64,000 bases of DNA from Secundilactobacillus mixtipabuli (GTDB lineage Bacteria > Bacillota > Bacilli > Lactobacillales > Lactobacillaceae): positions 186,001 through 250,000 of the forward strand of contig NZ_BCMF01000005.1 of NCBI RefSeq assembly GCF_002217925.1, given 5' to 3'. Shown here one piece after another: positions 25,462 through 35,264 of the stretch. How positions within the stretch are numbered: the first letter of the stretch is position 1; each line of letters opens with the position of its first letter. The notes beneath the pieces were generated by a model, which searched no databases, had not been told where the DNA came from, and worked only from the letters and a program-made list of their open reading frames with translations. The position numbers and the translations under genes were made by a program.

Positions 25462-26244
25462 TCATTTTAGTGGTGCTTGATGACTCAGTAACCGATTGAC
25501 TTTTACTAAGTACAGCAACGAAATGATCAATAATGGCGTGAAAATGATCAAGTAACCCAGCCAGTTGCCATTCCCCTGTGTTTGCACGTTAATCAGCGGA
25601 TCGAAGTCAATTAACGAGTGAATGATCATCCCTACCCAGATACCGTTTGTGGAAATTCTAATGGCGGAAAAAGCTAGCCCGATCACAAAGGCATAGAAGA
25701 CCTGCTGTAACGTGGTTTGAACGCTTTGCCCGTAAAACAGGTGAGAAAGATGCAGTAGCCCAAAGATTAAACTGCTTGCAACAGCGGTCCATAACAATGC
25801 ATAGTTTTTTGCACGAAAATACCCTAAAAAATAGGAAAACAGCAATCCACGACAGAGCACCTCTTCGTAAATGCCAGCAGAAATTGCTATCAGCGCAATG
25901 TTAACGAGTTGCCCCAATTTCAACCCCGCCGCAAAAATGATGTTCAATTTCAGCACTAAGAGACTAGCAAAAAAGATGACGATCAGTCCCAGCCAGATCC
26001 GAATTGGCCGTTGAAAGCCAATTCTGCCAGGTGTTGTTAATTTGGCCGTCTTAAAAAGGCCAAACATCAAGAGGCCTAACAAACCGGCAAGCGCAAATCG
26101 CGACGCTGAGTAAAGCAAGGTGAGATTGCCGTGACTGGTCAAGGTTTGTTTTAACACGTATGACACGCCAAAAAAGAGCATTAAACTACCAACAATGCCG
26201 CCTAGTTTCCAGCGTTGATTACCCGCAACCTTTAAATTAACCAT
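25462..26244 (-). CDS. CPBP-family intramembrane metalloprotease
   Basis: A 260-residue membrane protein with about eight helices. The CPBP (Abi) motifs are all present: SAGIYEEVLCRGLLF (EExxxR near 136), FGLLHLSHL (FxxxH near 175) and HSLIDF near 228. Such proteins resemble Rce1-type proteases; in lactobacilli they occur in bacteriocin immunity loci, but no bacteriocin gene is visible here. It lies about 30 bp downstream of a TSUP transporter gene and is probably co-transcribed. Confidence 0.85.
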   Translation of the reverse strand: MVNLKVAGNQRWKLGGIVGSLMLFFGVSYVLKQTLTSHGNLTLLYSASRFALAGLLGLLMFGLFKTAKLTTPGRIGFQRPIRIWLGLIVIFFASLLVLKLNIIFAAGLKLGQLVNIALIAISAGIYEEVLCRGLLFSYFLGYFRAKNYALLWTAVASSLIFGLLHLSHLFYGQSVQTTLQQVFYAFVIGLAFSAIRISTNGIWVGMIIHSLIDFDPLINVQTQGNGNWLGYLIIFTPLLIISLLYLVKVNRLLSHQAPLK

Positions 26245-26273
26245 CACAACCTCCAAATTTAAGCATCAGTATT

Positions 26274-27011
26274 CTAACGCATCGTATTGATACCCATGAA
26301 AATAATCAACACACCCATGACGAGTTGGACCAATCCAAAGTGGGCTGATTTTGAAAGGTGTCTCATCAAGATTGGCGCTATCAGGGCACCGACCGCCGCC
26401 CCAATCATCAGCGGTAAGCCAAGCTGCCAATCCACGTTGCCACCGGCCAAATGCATGACCGCGCCAACCACACTCAGCCCTGCTAACACGTATGAGGAAG
26501 TGGCTACCGCTTCAAACGTATCCAATCCGAGGATCAGCAGACCAGCAAGCACCGGACCGCCACCGCTTAAACCAGCGATCCCCACCATCAGGCCACTGAT
26601 CACCCCATAGACTGACGCAAGCACTAAGCTTTTGGCTTTCGGCGTCGACGATTGTTTATTAGGAACGAAAATTCTAATTCCCAAGATAATTAAAATAATG
26701 CCAATCACCATGCGGTAAATATGAACGGGAATATAGGGTGCCGCTAAAGCCCCTACAATAACGGCCGGTACAGCTGCAATGAGCATTTGATTGCCCAATC
26801 GAAAATCGATTTTCTTCTGTCGATAATAGCCCCAGCTACCAATAAAAATTGAGGGTAAAGCCGTTACGATTGACGTGGCAGCCGCTGAAATGGGTGAAAT
26901 TTTAAAAACCGAAGCTAACAGCCCCAGATAGATGGCGCCGCCACCACCACCCATGGAAATCACAAAAATACCGACTAGTAATCCGGCAATTAACAATAAC
27001 ACTGTACTCAT
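26274..27011 (-). CDS. TSUP (TauE/SafE) family membrane transporter
   Basis: A 245-residue transporter with two half repeats starting with ISMGGGGGAIYLGLL (N-terminal) and VGIAGLSGGGPVLAGLL (about 147-163), the glycine-rich helices of the family. It is shorter than the paralogue at 7905 and has no DUF1634 partner. The substrate is unknown; anions containing sulfur or carbon are typical for the family. It is the first gene of a likely two-gene unit with the CPBP protease. Confidence 0.85.
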   Translation of the reverse strand: MSTVLLLIAGLLVGIFVISMGGGGGAIYLGLLASVFKISPISAAATSIVTALPSIFIGSWGYYRQKKIDFRLGNQMLIAAVPAVIVGALAAPYIPVHIYRMVIGIILIILGIRIFVPNKQSSTPKAKSLVLASVYGVISGLMVGIAGLSGGGPVLAGLLILGLDTFEAVATSSYVLAGLSVVGAVMHLAGGNVDWQLGLPLMIGAAVGALIAPILMRHLSKSAHFGLVQLVMGVLIIFMGINTMR

Positions 27012-27117
27012 AATCAGGTCCTCTTTCTCACCATTTTTTTGACTTAACCCTTTAATTATAAATAACTCTGTTAATCAATGCACGTTTTCAATTACTCACA
27101 AGTAGTTTTGACACACT

Positions 27118-27344
27118 AAAAAGAGGCTGTGCCATAAGTCTATATCGACAAATATTTCAATCAATTTTTTAATTAAAAATTGTTAGGATTCTCCTTTGGT
27201 TCGATACTTCAATATAGTCTACTCATGCGTCAAAACTCAAATTCCGGCCATTTAACGCAAAATAGGCCTACCCCGACAAAGTTCGCCGGGATGGGCCTAT
27301 TTTACGTTAAATTCTGGAATCTACCGAGTTTTGTCGCACACTCA
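27118..27344 (+). repeat. Dispersed hairpin element, copy B
   Basis: Nearly identical to copy A over its full length (GTGCCATAAGTCTATATCGAC to TGGAATCTACCGAGTTTTGT). The central hairpin differs from copy A by paired changes, for example a GGCCTA arm with a GGGCCTA partner in place of TGCCTA/TAGGCA. It fills most of the 350-bp gap between the TSUP gene start and the end of the beta-lactamase-like gene; nothing else is seen there except an AT-rich stretch at 27040-27110. Confidence 0.85.
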
Positions 27345-27361
27345 CTATTTAAATTCAGTTG

Positions 27362-28309
27362 TTAATCAGCATAAAGCTGGTTCACTTGATTAGTCGTTGT
27401 TTTACCATACACGATGGTTTGGACGTTCTTTGTGATCCGTGCAATCTTTGGAAAACCGCTAAATCCTGATTGACCATGACCGTGTGTCATCACCACAATG
27501 GCGTACCGCTGACCGTTTGGTAGCGTCACGATACCGGCATCATTGTTGTATGACCAAAGCCAGCCAACCTTATCCGTCGTGGCAGCCCCCTTCAAGGCTT
27601 GATTTGCGCCCGCAGGAATACCAGAACGGTAGACTTGGTGTGCCATTAACGACAGCACCTGGCTACGGTTGGAAGCATTATCAAACGGATAACGCGCCTG
27701 GTCAAGCTTACGCATCACAGAAACTAACGTTGCGGAAGTCGTCCGAGCTGCGCGGCCAGCTGCAAACGGATGTGAATACCAGCCCTGCTTCTTCACAAAA
27801 CTGTTCATATTACTCAACCCGTATGAAGCCAGATAGCTTTCGGCAAAACCGTTTTGGCTATGCAGGATCATTTCCTTAAAACCTGTCGACTTTAACACAC
27901 TCTTATTGAGTGTCCCCGCGTCGATCCGCGACAAAATGTTAGCAACGATAAACATTTTATAAGTGCTTGCTGACGTGTATGCCTTATGAGCATTGGGGCT
28001 CTCAACGGCTAACTGACCCGCTTTATAAAAGCTGGCGGTATTACTGGCACCTGCCGTGGTATTGGCATTAGCGCCGAGGTTATAAAATGAAACGCTGACC
28101 GTACCATCCTTCGTCACCGAATTGATATATTGCTGCAAATGCTGCTTAACCGCTTTCTGCTGAGTCGAAATTTGTGACTGAGTCGGCGCAGCGTAGGCAA
28201 CTGTCCCCATGCCGAATAATAAGGCAAAAGTGGTCAACATAAAGATAAGTACTTGACGATATTGCTTAGTGGCTTTACTACGTGTTGCTGGTCTAATTTG
28301 TTCAGCCAT
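27362..28309 (-). CDS. Secreted class A beta-lactamase-fold serine hydrolase
   Basis: A 315-residue exported protein. A cytosolic basic N-tail precedes a signal helix ending in VAYA|APTQ (about 40). Active-site features of the class A fold are visible: S115-T-Y-K118 (SxxK), S151-Q-N153 in place of SDN, and K247-V-G for KTG. The substitution of T by V in the last motif and the position in a lactobacillus argue for a peptidoglycan- or peptide-acting enzyme, not for drug resistance. A -10 TATAAT lies at about 28343-28348. Confidence 0.83.
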   Translation of the reverse strand: MAEQIRPATRSKATKQYRQVLIFMLTTFALLFGMGTVAYAAPTQSQISTQQKAVKQHLQQYINSVTKDGTVSVSFYNLGANANTTAGASNTASFYKAGQLAVESPNAHKAYTSASTYKMFIVANILSRIDAGTLNKSVLKSTGFKEMILHSQNGFAESYLASYGLSNMNSFVKKQGWYSHPFAAGRAARTTSATLVSVMRKLDQARYPFDNASNRSQVLSLMAHQVYRSGIPAGANQALKGAATTDKVGWLWSYNNDAGIVTLPNGQRYAIVVMTHGHGQSGFSGFPKIARITKNVQTIVYGKTTTNQVNQLYAD

Positions 28310-28468
28310 GGCTAATCATTCCCTTCAGATTATTTCACCATCATTATACTCTATTACCCCTTTGATGATTGGTGTTTTGCAGAATTATCATCAACTAAAA
28401 AAGCTCCTGATCAACATGTTTAAATTAAACACTGACCTGAAGCTCACATTTATTAGGGATAGTAAAAT

Positions 28469-29095
28469 TTATTTAACAGCAGAAATCTGAATGGCATCCT
28501 CACGGTAATCTGCTTCATGATGCAGCATCTCTGCTAACACCGTTGCTAATGAAGGAATACTGATGGGACCGCCAGAAACCGGCTGACCCTTAGGATCTAA
28601 AACAGCGTGCTGAAGGGTATCATCATACTTGAAGAAGTGAATCATTAATAAAGTGCTGTTAAGTTTACCAGCTTCAATAATATCAGCTGCTTCCCGCTGG
28701 TTTTGAACATAACCGCGTTCGGTTGCTTCATCAAAACCAAAGGTCGCTGCTAAGGCTAAATTGTCACTAGAAATGTCTTTATCATAAATTTGGAACTGAG
28801 TTGACCAGAACAAACGGGTCACACCCGTCTCCTGCATTGCTTGAACGAGTGGTGTAGCATAAGTCTCCACATTGAAGGGACCCAACGTTGAGAAAACAAC
28901 GTCAACGTCCTTTAAAGCTGCTTTTAAGTCCGTCACGTTTGTGGCGTCACCAACTGCATGTTCGACAAAGTCTGGGTAAACAACACCCTTTTTCCCTCGA
29001 TCAAATGCCCGAATAGTCACGTCTGGTAATGGTGCTAACTGCTTGAGTACGGCTTGTCCTAGAATACCAGAACTACCTAAAATTAAAATTTTCAT
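28469..29095 (-). CDS. NAD(P)-binding, NmrA/SDR-like protein
   Basis: A 208-residue atypical short-chain dehydrogenase. The nucleotide-binding motif is ILGSSGILGQAVL (5-17), followed by GDATNVTDLKAALKDVDVVFSTLG (shown in part as VDVVFSTLG). No YxxxK active-site pair is clear, so it may be a binding protein or redox sensor. Start after GGAGG with an 8-bp gap. The promoter region contains a -10-like TATACT and many TA repeats. Confidence 0.8.
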   Translation of the reverse strand: MKILILGSSGILGQAVLKQLAPLPDVTIRAFDRGKKGVVYPDFVEHAVGDATNVTDLKAALKDVDVVFSTLGPFNVETYATPLVQAMQETGVTRLFWSTQFQIYDKDISSDNLALAATFGFDEATERGYVQNQREAADIIEAGKLNSTLLMIHFFKYDDTLQHAVLDPKGQPVSGGPISIPSLATVLAEMLHHEADYREDAIQISAVK

Positions 29096-29198
29096 GTGTC
29101 ACCTCCGACATGTTCATAATATCGCATAGTATATATATTTGGTATATCATTTTATAACTTTAATATATATTTCTCCAAGTTCACACTTTTTAGCCACC

Positions 29199-29238
29199 AA
29201 AAAACCATCTCTAAGTCTACAACTCAGAGATGGTTCTA
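29199..29238 (-). terminator. Terminator of the first surface-protein gene
   Basis: Stem AACCATCTCTGAG / CTTAGAGATGGTT followed by six T on the minus strand. Confidence 0.85.
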
Positions 29239-29261
29239 AAACGTTAGTATTCATTTACTCT

Positions 29262-31133
29262 TTACTGTTGTTCTTTTTTCCGACGACTAATTCCAAACAA
29301 ACCGGCAAAGCTTGCTAGAAGACCCAGCCCAAGCAAGGCGCTTGCCTGACTTGCGGAATCCTCGTTAGTTTGTGGCAAAGTCCCCGTTTCAGTTTGACCA
29401 TTAGTCTTCGAACCGGCAACCTGGTTAGCATCAGTTGTTGTCTTCACTGCAGTTCCGCCATTCGTTGCGTTGCTTAAATTTTTTATCTGGTTGTTACCCC
29501 TTGATGTAGCCGTGCTGTTGTCTGAGGCATTGCTCTGAGCATCAGTATTGGCATTATCATTCGTTGCAGTACTTGGAGCAGTTGTAGTTTCAGTATTAGC
29601 ATCGCTTGACGTTACGCTGTTATCGTCCGTAGTTGGCTCAGGATTAGGATTCGTGGTACTTGTACTGTTATTTTCAGAAGCACTGTTAGTTGCTCCTTGA
29701 TTATCGTTATTTCCTGACGGATTGTTTGGCTGACCGGCCACAATGTAAGTAATCACCGTATTCGTTGATTGCTGGTTAACGTTCATATTCAAAAGCGTAT
29801 CCTTATTAACGAGATTCTTAAATGAGGCGGTGTATTGCGTTCCATTAGCGGTTGGGTCAGGCGAAATCATCTGCTTGATTGCTTGCAGCGCCATTGCCGA
29901 AACTGCTGCCACTGAATTGGCTGGATTTTTCGAGTAATCATTGACCACTGTCTGCCCCGTTGTCGGATCAACACTAGTTACAACGACATTCCCAACGCCG
30001 GTACTTGGATCATAGGTGACCGTCATGACTGTTTTGTCAACGTTGGTCGTATCCACGATCTGAATACCGGTCAAATGATAACCACTAGGAATGGCGTCCG
30101 TTAGATCCTGAGAATCAATGGTAATAGGAGAAAGAATTGATCCGTCATCTGAAGCACGCACAACATAAGTGTTTACCGCATTCTGTGAATTCAAAACATT
30201 TCCATCTGTTGTTTTGACTACCGTTTGATAGGGCTGGGTTACTGTCTTATTCTGAGCAGTATCGGTTACGATAAAAGTAAAATCATAATTCGTGTAAATA
30301 TCATTAATCAAGGATCCCAACTTACTAGTTGCAGAACCATATTGAGCTGAATCAAAATCATCATACTCAATCGTAAATTGATTACCATCAAATCTCACCA
30401 CACCATTGGTCAGTACTGCTTTAACCTCCTGATCAATTTCCGCTGGAGTATCATCAATCGCTACGGTCGATGTGGCATGACCAGTAGTAACATCATAACT
30501 CAATTTTGCAACGTCACCACTATTGCTTTTCCCAACTACATCAATTTTTTCAAGTTTATACCCATTCGGAATCATATCTGTTAACGATCCATAGGTTTTA
30601 CTATTTTCTGATTGAATCCGATTATTCTCATCTACGCTAAAATTGAAATCATTAGTAAATTTCTTACTTGAAACAATCTGCTCCTGATCAGTTTGAATAG
30701 TTGAATTAAAGTTAACCGTTACATTTTGATTGCTCTCATCCGCTGCTGTTGCCGTGATAACTTGTGAATCACCGGTTTTTTTGTAAGCTGCCATCGCACT
30801 TGTCTTAGCCGCTTCAACTTCTTGAGCAGTTGCATCACCTAAATTAGTCGTTACCGGTGTGGTAGCGTCAGCTTGTGGTGCAGGTGTGCTTGCTTGATCT
30901 GTGGTTGGCTGTTCTGTATTAGTAGGCGCTGGTGTATCAGCAGTCGTTTGCTCGGTTGTTTGCGCTGCTATTGGTGTTTCAGCCGTTTCAGCTGATGCGG
31001 ACACTGTATTTAAGCCCAACACGCCTAAGCCAATGCTCATCACAGTTACCCCTGCGACTAGCCATTGGCGTCCTTTTTTGTACATTTTAAAATGAGTCTT
31101 TGCCCCATAAAAACTGTTTTTAATCTTATTCAT
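29262..31133 (-). CDS. LPXTG surface protein with KxYKxGKxW signal peptide (paralogue 1)
   Basis: A 623-residue cell-wall protein. The N-terminus carries FKMYKKGRQWLVAGVTVMS, the KxYKxGKxW signal pattern, with cleavage expected near ASAETAE. Then come a Thr/Pro-rich spacer, the motif TNLGDATAQEVEAAKTSAM shared with the other three surface proteins here, two related blocks each built around IP(N/S)GYxLxxIxIVD, and a Ser/Thr/Asn-rich stalk. The C-terminus is a sortase signal: LPQTN, a hydrophobic helix and RRKKEQQ. The central blocks match no family I know. Start ATG 31133 follows GGAGGGG. Confidence 0.88.
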   Translation of the reverse strand: MNKIKNSFYGAKTHFKMYKKGRQWLVAGVTVMSIGLGVLGLNTVSASAETAETPIAAQTTEQTTADTPAPTNTEQPTTDQASTPAPQADATTPVTTNLGDATAQEVEAAKTSAMAAYKKTGDSQVITATAADESNQNVTVNFNSTIQTDQEQIVSSKKFTNDFNFSVDENNRIQSENSKTYGSLTDMIPNGYKLEKIDVVGKSNSGDVAKLSYDVTTGHATSTVAIDDTPAEIDQEVKAVLTNGVVRFDGNQFTIEYDDFDSAQYGSATSKLGSLINDIYTNYDFTFIVTDTAQNKTVTQPYQTVVKTTDGNVLNSQNAVNTYVVRASDDGSILSPITIDSQDLTDAIPSGYHLTGIQIVDTTNVDKTVMTVTYDPSTGVGNVVVTSVDPTTGQTVVNDYSKNPANSVAAVSAMALQAIKQMISPDPTANGTQYTASFKNLVNKDTLLNMNVNQQSTNTVITYIVAGQPNNPSGNNDNQGATNSASENNSTSTTNPNPEPTTDDNSVTSSDANTETTTAPSTATNDNANTDAQSNASDNSTATSRGNNQIKNLSNATNGGTAVKTTTDANQVAGSKTNGQTETGTLPQTNEDSASQASALLGLGLLASFAGLFGISRRKKEQQ

Positions 31134-31298
31134 ATTTATCCCCTCCAAAGGATTGTAAAAAAGAAACCTACCCCAACAGTTTAACGCTCAAAATTACAAG
31201 TCAATAATAGCATAACTCTGGTAACTTGTGCTCACTTTTTGCAAGTTAATCTATACTATTGAGACACTATTCTAAAAAGGACCATATTTAGTAAAAAT

Positions 31299-31328
31299 AA
31301 AAAAGGCACTGCTATTCAGCCGTACCTT
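31299..31328 (-). terminator. Terminator of the second surface-protein gene
   Basis: Imperfect stem AGGTACGGCTG/GCAGTGCCT followed by six T on the minus strand, upstream of the first paralogue's promoter, so the two genes are separate units. Confidence 0.65.
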
Positions 31329-31366
31329 TCTACAAATTACATTAACGTTCATTTATCGATGAATCT

Positions 31367-33265
31367 TTACTGTTGTTCTTTTTTCCGACGACTAATTCCA
31401 AACAAACCAGCAAAGCTTGCTAGAAGACCCAGCCCAAGCAAAGCGCTTGCCTGACTTGCGGAATCCTCGTTAGTTTGTGGCAAAGTACCAGCCTCGGTTT
31501 GACCATTAATCTTCGAACCGGCAACCTGGTTAGCACCAGTGGTTGCCGCCGTAACGGCTGTTCCACCATTCGTAGCGTTGCTCAAACTCGTTACATGACT
31601 CTTACCAGTTGAGGTAGCCGTACCGTCGCCTGAAGCATTACTCTGAACATCAGTACTATCCTGATCATTCGTTGCTTTACTTTGATCAGTTGTGGTTTCA
31701 GTATTGGCATTGTTTGACGTTGCACTATTGTCGTCCGTAGTTGTTTCAGGATTTGGATTCGTGGTATTAGTGCTGTCATTATCGGTAGCACTGTTCGATG
31801 AGCCTTGATTGTCGACATTTCCTGATGAACTGCCGCCTTGGTTTGGTTGACCTGCCACAAGGTACGTAATCACCGTATTGGTGGAGTGTTGGTTAACGTT
31901 CGTATTCAAAAGCTTGTTCGCATTAATGAGATTCTCAAATGAAGCAGTGTATTGATTACCATTAACGGTTGGGTCAGGCGAAATAATCTGCTTAATCGTT
32001 TGCAGTGCCAGTGCCGTGACTGCTGCTAAAGTATCTGGATCTGCATCCTTTGAGTAATCAGTCGTTACTGTCTGGCCTGTTGCTGGATCAGAAATAGTTA
32101 AGACGATATTGCCAATGCCAGTACTTGAATCACCAGTACTTGGATCATAGGTTACTGTCAGCACTGTATGGTTAAAGCTGGACGTATCCACAATCTGGAT
32201 GCCAGTCAAGTGATAACCATTAGGAATAGTATCCGTTAAATCTGGCGTATAAACGTTAGTCACGTGGAAAATCGTACTATCACCTGATGAAGCACTAGCA
32301 ACGTATGTGTTCGTTGCGTTTTGAGAACTCAAAACAGTCCCATCAGTTGTCTTAACTTGAGTTTGATAAGGCAATGATACTTTCTGATCCTTAACTACTT
32401 GAAAGGTAAAATCATACTTATTGTTGATACTGTCATAAACACTGTCAATTGGTAGACTATCATATTTAATTGTGAACTGTTTTTTATCCGGATTGACACC
32501 CATACTATCTAATAATGCTGCAACTTCCTGATTCAAATAAGCCTGCTGCTCCTCGGACAATTGCCCAACTTGGGAAGTCAACGTTGCAGTTTTATGTGCC
32601 ACATCATAAACCACTCCAACGCTTTGCCCATTAGTAGCTGAACTGGTCATAGAAACCTTCTCTATTTGATAACCATCTGGAATGTTAACATTTATTTCAC
32701 CAATTTGAGTAGGGGTAGCAGACTTAATGACACCGCCCTCGTCTACCGAAACATCATACTTATTGCTACTATTTTGTTCCGATAGAACCTGCTTCTTATC
32801 AGTTTGAACGGTTGAATGAAATGATACATCGAACTCTTTAGCACTTTCAGCCGCTACTGCCGTGACAGTCTGTGCTTGACCAGTTTCTTGATAATCGGCA
32901 GTTGCTTTTGTCTTAGCTGCCTCAACTTCTTGAGCAGTCGCATCACCTAAGTTGGTCGTCTCCGGTGTGGTAGTCTCAGCTTTTGGTGCAGTCGTGCTTG
33001 TTTGATCTGTGGCTGGTTGTTCAGTATTAGCAGAAGCTGTTTTTGAATTAGTAACAGGCGCTGGTGTATCAGCAGTCGTTTGTTCGGTTGCTTGCGCTGC
33101 TACAGGTGTTTCAGCCGTTGCAGCTGAAGCAGTCACCGTATTTAAACCCAACACGCCTAAGCCAATGCTCATCACAGTTACCCCTGCGACCAACCATTGG
33201 CGTCCTTTTTTGTACATTTTAAAATGAGTCTTTGCACCATAAAAACTGTTTTTTAACTTATTCAT
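31367..33265 (-). CDS. LPXTG surface protein with KxYKxGKxW signal peptide (paralogue 2)
   Basis: A 632-residue tandem paralogue of the protein at 29262. Signal peptide and the last 40 residues (LPQTN to the end) are practically identical, the second central block is well conserved, and the first block (about 150-290) has diverged strongly, with different spacing and residues. The shared N-terminal motif reads TNLGDATAQEVEAAKTKAT. The stalk is rich in Asn, Ser and Thr. The upstream region (33269-33390) is also a copy of that of paralogue 1, so the duplication included the promoter. Confidence 0.88.
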   Translation of the reverse strand: MNKLKNSFYGAKTHFKMYKKGRQWLVAGVTVMSIGLGVLGLNTVTASAATAETPVAAQATEQTTADTPAPVTNSKTASANTEQPATDQTSTTAPKAETTTPETTNLGDATAQEVEAAKTKATADYQETGQAQTVTAVAAESAKEFDVSFHSTVQTDKKQVLSEQNSSNKYDVSVDEGGVIKSATPTQIGEINVNIPDGYQIEKVSMTSSATNGQSVGVVYDVAHKTATLTSQVGQLSEEQQAYLNQEVAALLDSMGVNPDKKQFTIKYDSLPIDSVYDSINNKYDFTFQVVKDQKVSLPYQTQVKTTDGTVLSSQNATNTYVASASSGDSTIFHVTNVYTPDLTDTIPNGYHLTGIQIVDTSSFNHTVLTVTYDPSTGDSSTGIGNIVLTISDPATGQTVTTDYSKDADPDTLAAVTALALQTIKQIISPDPTVNGNQYTASFENLINANKLLNTNVNQHSTNTVITYLVAGQPNQGGSSSGNVDNQGSSNSATDNDSTNTTNPNPETTTDDNSATSNNANTETTTDQSKATNDQDSTDVQSNASGDGTATSTGKSHVTSLSNATNGGTAVTAATTGANQVAGSKINGQTEAGTLPQTNEDSASQASALLGLGLLASFAGLFGISRRKKEQQ

Positions 33266-33425
33266 ATATATCCCCTCCAAAGGATTGTAAAAAAGAAATC
33301 TTACCCCAACAACTTAATGCTTAAAATTACAAGTCAATAATAGCATAACTCTTGTGACTTGTGCTAACTTTTTGCAAGTTAATTTATAATTTTTAGGTTC
33401 TGATTTTAAAAAGAGAAATAGTTCT

Positions 33426-33476
33426 CAAAAAAGCAGTCTAACCGTTATCATTTAATGACAAAGGTCAGACTGCTTT
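33426..33476 (-). terminator. Terminator of the pnt operon
   Basis: Stem AAAGCAGTCTGACC / GGTTAGACTGCTTT followed by T residues on the minus strand, about 50 bp beyond the pntB stop codon. Confidence 0.85.
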
Positions 33477-33527
33477 CAATTAAAACATAAAACATATCAG
33501 TGAATCTATTGTGAAACCAACTTCAGG

Positions 33528-34946
33528 TTATTGATCCAGATACTCCTTAGTAGAAGCAACAATTTCTTGCAGCCCCTTCTTAGCATCTGAGAAGAACATG
33601 CTGGTCTTATCGTTAGAGAACAGCGGGTTTTGAATACCAGCATAACCAGTACTCATAGAACGCTTGATGACAACGATAGACTTCGACTTATCAACATCCA
33701 GAATCGGCATACCGGAAATGGCGGTATTTGGTTCACGCGCTTCTGGGTTGGTGACATCGTTCGCACCAATAACCAAGGAAACATCCGTATTTTCAAACAT
33801 GGAGTTTGCTTCTTCAAGCTGCTTCATTTGATCATACGGTACATTAACTTCGGCCAACAAGACGTTCATGTGACCAGGCATCCGTCCGGCAACTGGGTGA
33901 ATGGCGTAGTTAACGTTAATACCGTTATCAGTCAACAACTTGGCTAGTTCGGCAACTTCATGCTGTGCTTGGGCGGCAGCTAAGCCATACCCAGGAACAA
34001 TCATCACGTTTTTAGCGTAGGCTAATTGAACTCCAATATCATCAGCAGAGGTTTCCTTAACGTTAACGGGAACGTCATCAGCAGCACTCGCACCACCACT
34101 ATCACCGGTACCAAAACCACCGGCAATGATGTTAGCAACGGAACGGTTCATCGCAGCAGCCATTTGCAGGGTCAAAATGGTACCAGCAGCGCCAACTAAG
34201 GCACCGGCAATGATCAAAACTTGGTTGTCGATAACGAACCCAGCCATGGCAACCGCTAAACCAGTGAAGGCGTTTAACAGTGAAACCACAACGGGCATAT
34301 CGGCACCACCAATAGGAATGGTCATCAAAATACCAAAGACTAAACTAGCAACGATAGCGGTAACTAACGTCCAGACGTTGGTTGGGAAACCAACCGTAAA
34401 GACGATGGCTGCTAAGATAATCAACACAACGATACCGTTCAATAATTTAGCACCTGGAAAAGTAATTGGCTTACCAGAAACCTTACCAGCCAATTTTCCA
34501 GTGGCAATCAGCGAACCGGAGAAGGTAATACTACCGATGATCAAGTCCAAGATAACGGGCAGTGAGAACGCAACGGCTAAAGAGGCACCGTTTGGCTTGC
34601 TCAAATAATCAAAGGTCCCAATGGCGGCAGCGGCACCACCACCAACGGCGTTGAATAAACTAACCAGTTGCGGCATATCGGTCATCTTAACGGTTCGGGC
34701 ACGGTAAACACCATAGCCGACCCCGAGTACCAGAGCAACCAGTAAAGCGATCCAAGCCGTCATTGTCGTGTCGTTCTTTTCCAAAACGATCAAGAAAGTC
34801 ATGATAACGGCAATGATCATCCCAACAAATGAAAGTCGGTTCCCACTACGGGCTGTTTTAGGTGTCCGCATCATGTGCAACCCCATGACATAGCAAACCG
34901 CACTGATCAGGTAGGCTAAGGAAACAAGTGTCATTAATCCTGACAT
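33528..34946 (-). CDS. pntB: NAD(P) transhydrogenase subunit beta
   Basis: Membrane subunit plus NADP(H)-binding domain III of the proton-translocating transhydrogenase, 472 residues. The first about 270 residues form eight to nine membrane helices; the C-terminal domain has VMIVPGYGLAAAQAQH (GYGxAxxQ motif), HPVAGRMPGHMNVLLAEA-like sequence and GANDVTNPEA. The complex links hydride transfer between NADH and NADP to proton flow. The start ATG overlaps the pntAB stop codon by one base, so translation is coupled. Confidence 0.95.
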   Translation of the reverse strand: MSGLMTLVSLAYLISAVCYVMGLHMMRTPKTARSGNRLSFVGMIIAVIMTFLIVLEKNDTTMTAWIALLVALVLGVGYGVYRARTVKMTDMPQLVSLFNAVGGGAAAAIGTFDYLSKPNGASLAVAFSLPVILDLIIGSITFSGSLIATGKLAGKVSGKPITFPGAKLLNGIVVLIILAAIVFTVGFPTNVWTLVTAIVASLVFGILMTIPIGGADMPVVVSLLNAFTGLAVAMAGFVIDNQVLIIAGALVGAAGTILTLQMAAAMNRSVANIIAGGFGTGDSGGASAADDVPVNVKETSADDIGVQLAYAKNVMIVPGYGLAAAQAQHEVAELAKLLTDNGINVNYAIHPVAGRMPGHMNVLLAEVNVPYDQMKQLEEANSMFENTDVSLVIGANDVTNPEAREPNTAISGMPILDVDKSKSIVVIKRSMSTGYAGIQNPLFSNDKTSMFFSDAKKGLQEIVASTKEYLDQ

Positions 34947-35263
34947 TACTTGTCGCCTCCTTTATCTTTATTACCCTTGTCTTTTGGTTTTGAAAACATC
35001 TCAAGCATCCGGTCAGTCACAACGTAACCACCAGAGACGTTGATGGCACCCAGAAAGGCGGCCAGAAATGCAATCACGTAAGCAGTCGTGTTATTGGCTT
35101 CCAAAGCAACTAAGATGGCCCCCACGACAACGACACCGTGAATGGCATTCGCACCTGACATCATCGGTGTGTGCAGTGTGGCTGGAATCTTACTGATGAC
35201 TTCAAATCCGACTAACAGACTTAGTACAAAAATGGCAAGATTCGTATATAATTCCTGACTCAT
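34946..35263 (-). CDS. pntAB: NAD(P) transhydrogenase subunit alpha, part 2
   Basis: A 105-residue membrane segment of the alpha chain, with about three helices: LAIFVLSLLVGFEVISKIP, then MSGANAIHGVVVVGAIL and YVIAFLAAFLGAINVSGG. In three-subunit transhydrogenases this piece is separate from the NAD-binding domain, as here. The true start is ATG 35263, one base after the pntA stop codon with GGGAG upstream; the reading from 35392 only overlaps pntA. The C-terminus KPKDKGNKDKGGDK is an unusually lysine-rich tail. Confidence 0.92.
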   Translation of the reverse strand: MSQELYTNLAIFVLSLLVGFEVISKIPATLHTPMMSGANAIHGVVVVGAILVALEANNTTAYVIAFLAAFLGAINVSGGYVVTDRMLEMFSKPKDKGNKDKGGDK

Positions 35264-35264
35264 T

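Noticed and set aside
25462-26244. Bacteriocin immunity protein
   Set aside because: The CPBP family includes immunity proteins, but no bacteriocin precursor with a double-glycine leader or its exporter is visible nearby.
27362-28309. Antibiotic-resistance beta-lactamase
   Set aside because: The fold and SxxK are present, but SDN and KTG are altered (SQN, KVG) and the setting is a chromosomal house-keeping region, so resistance is not supported.
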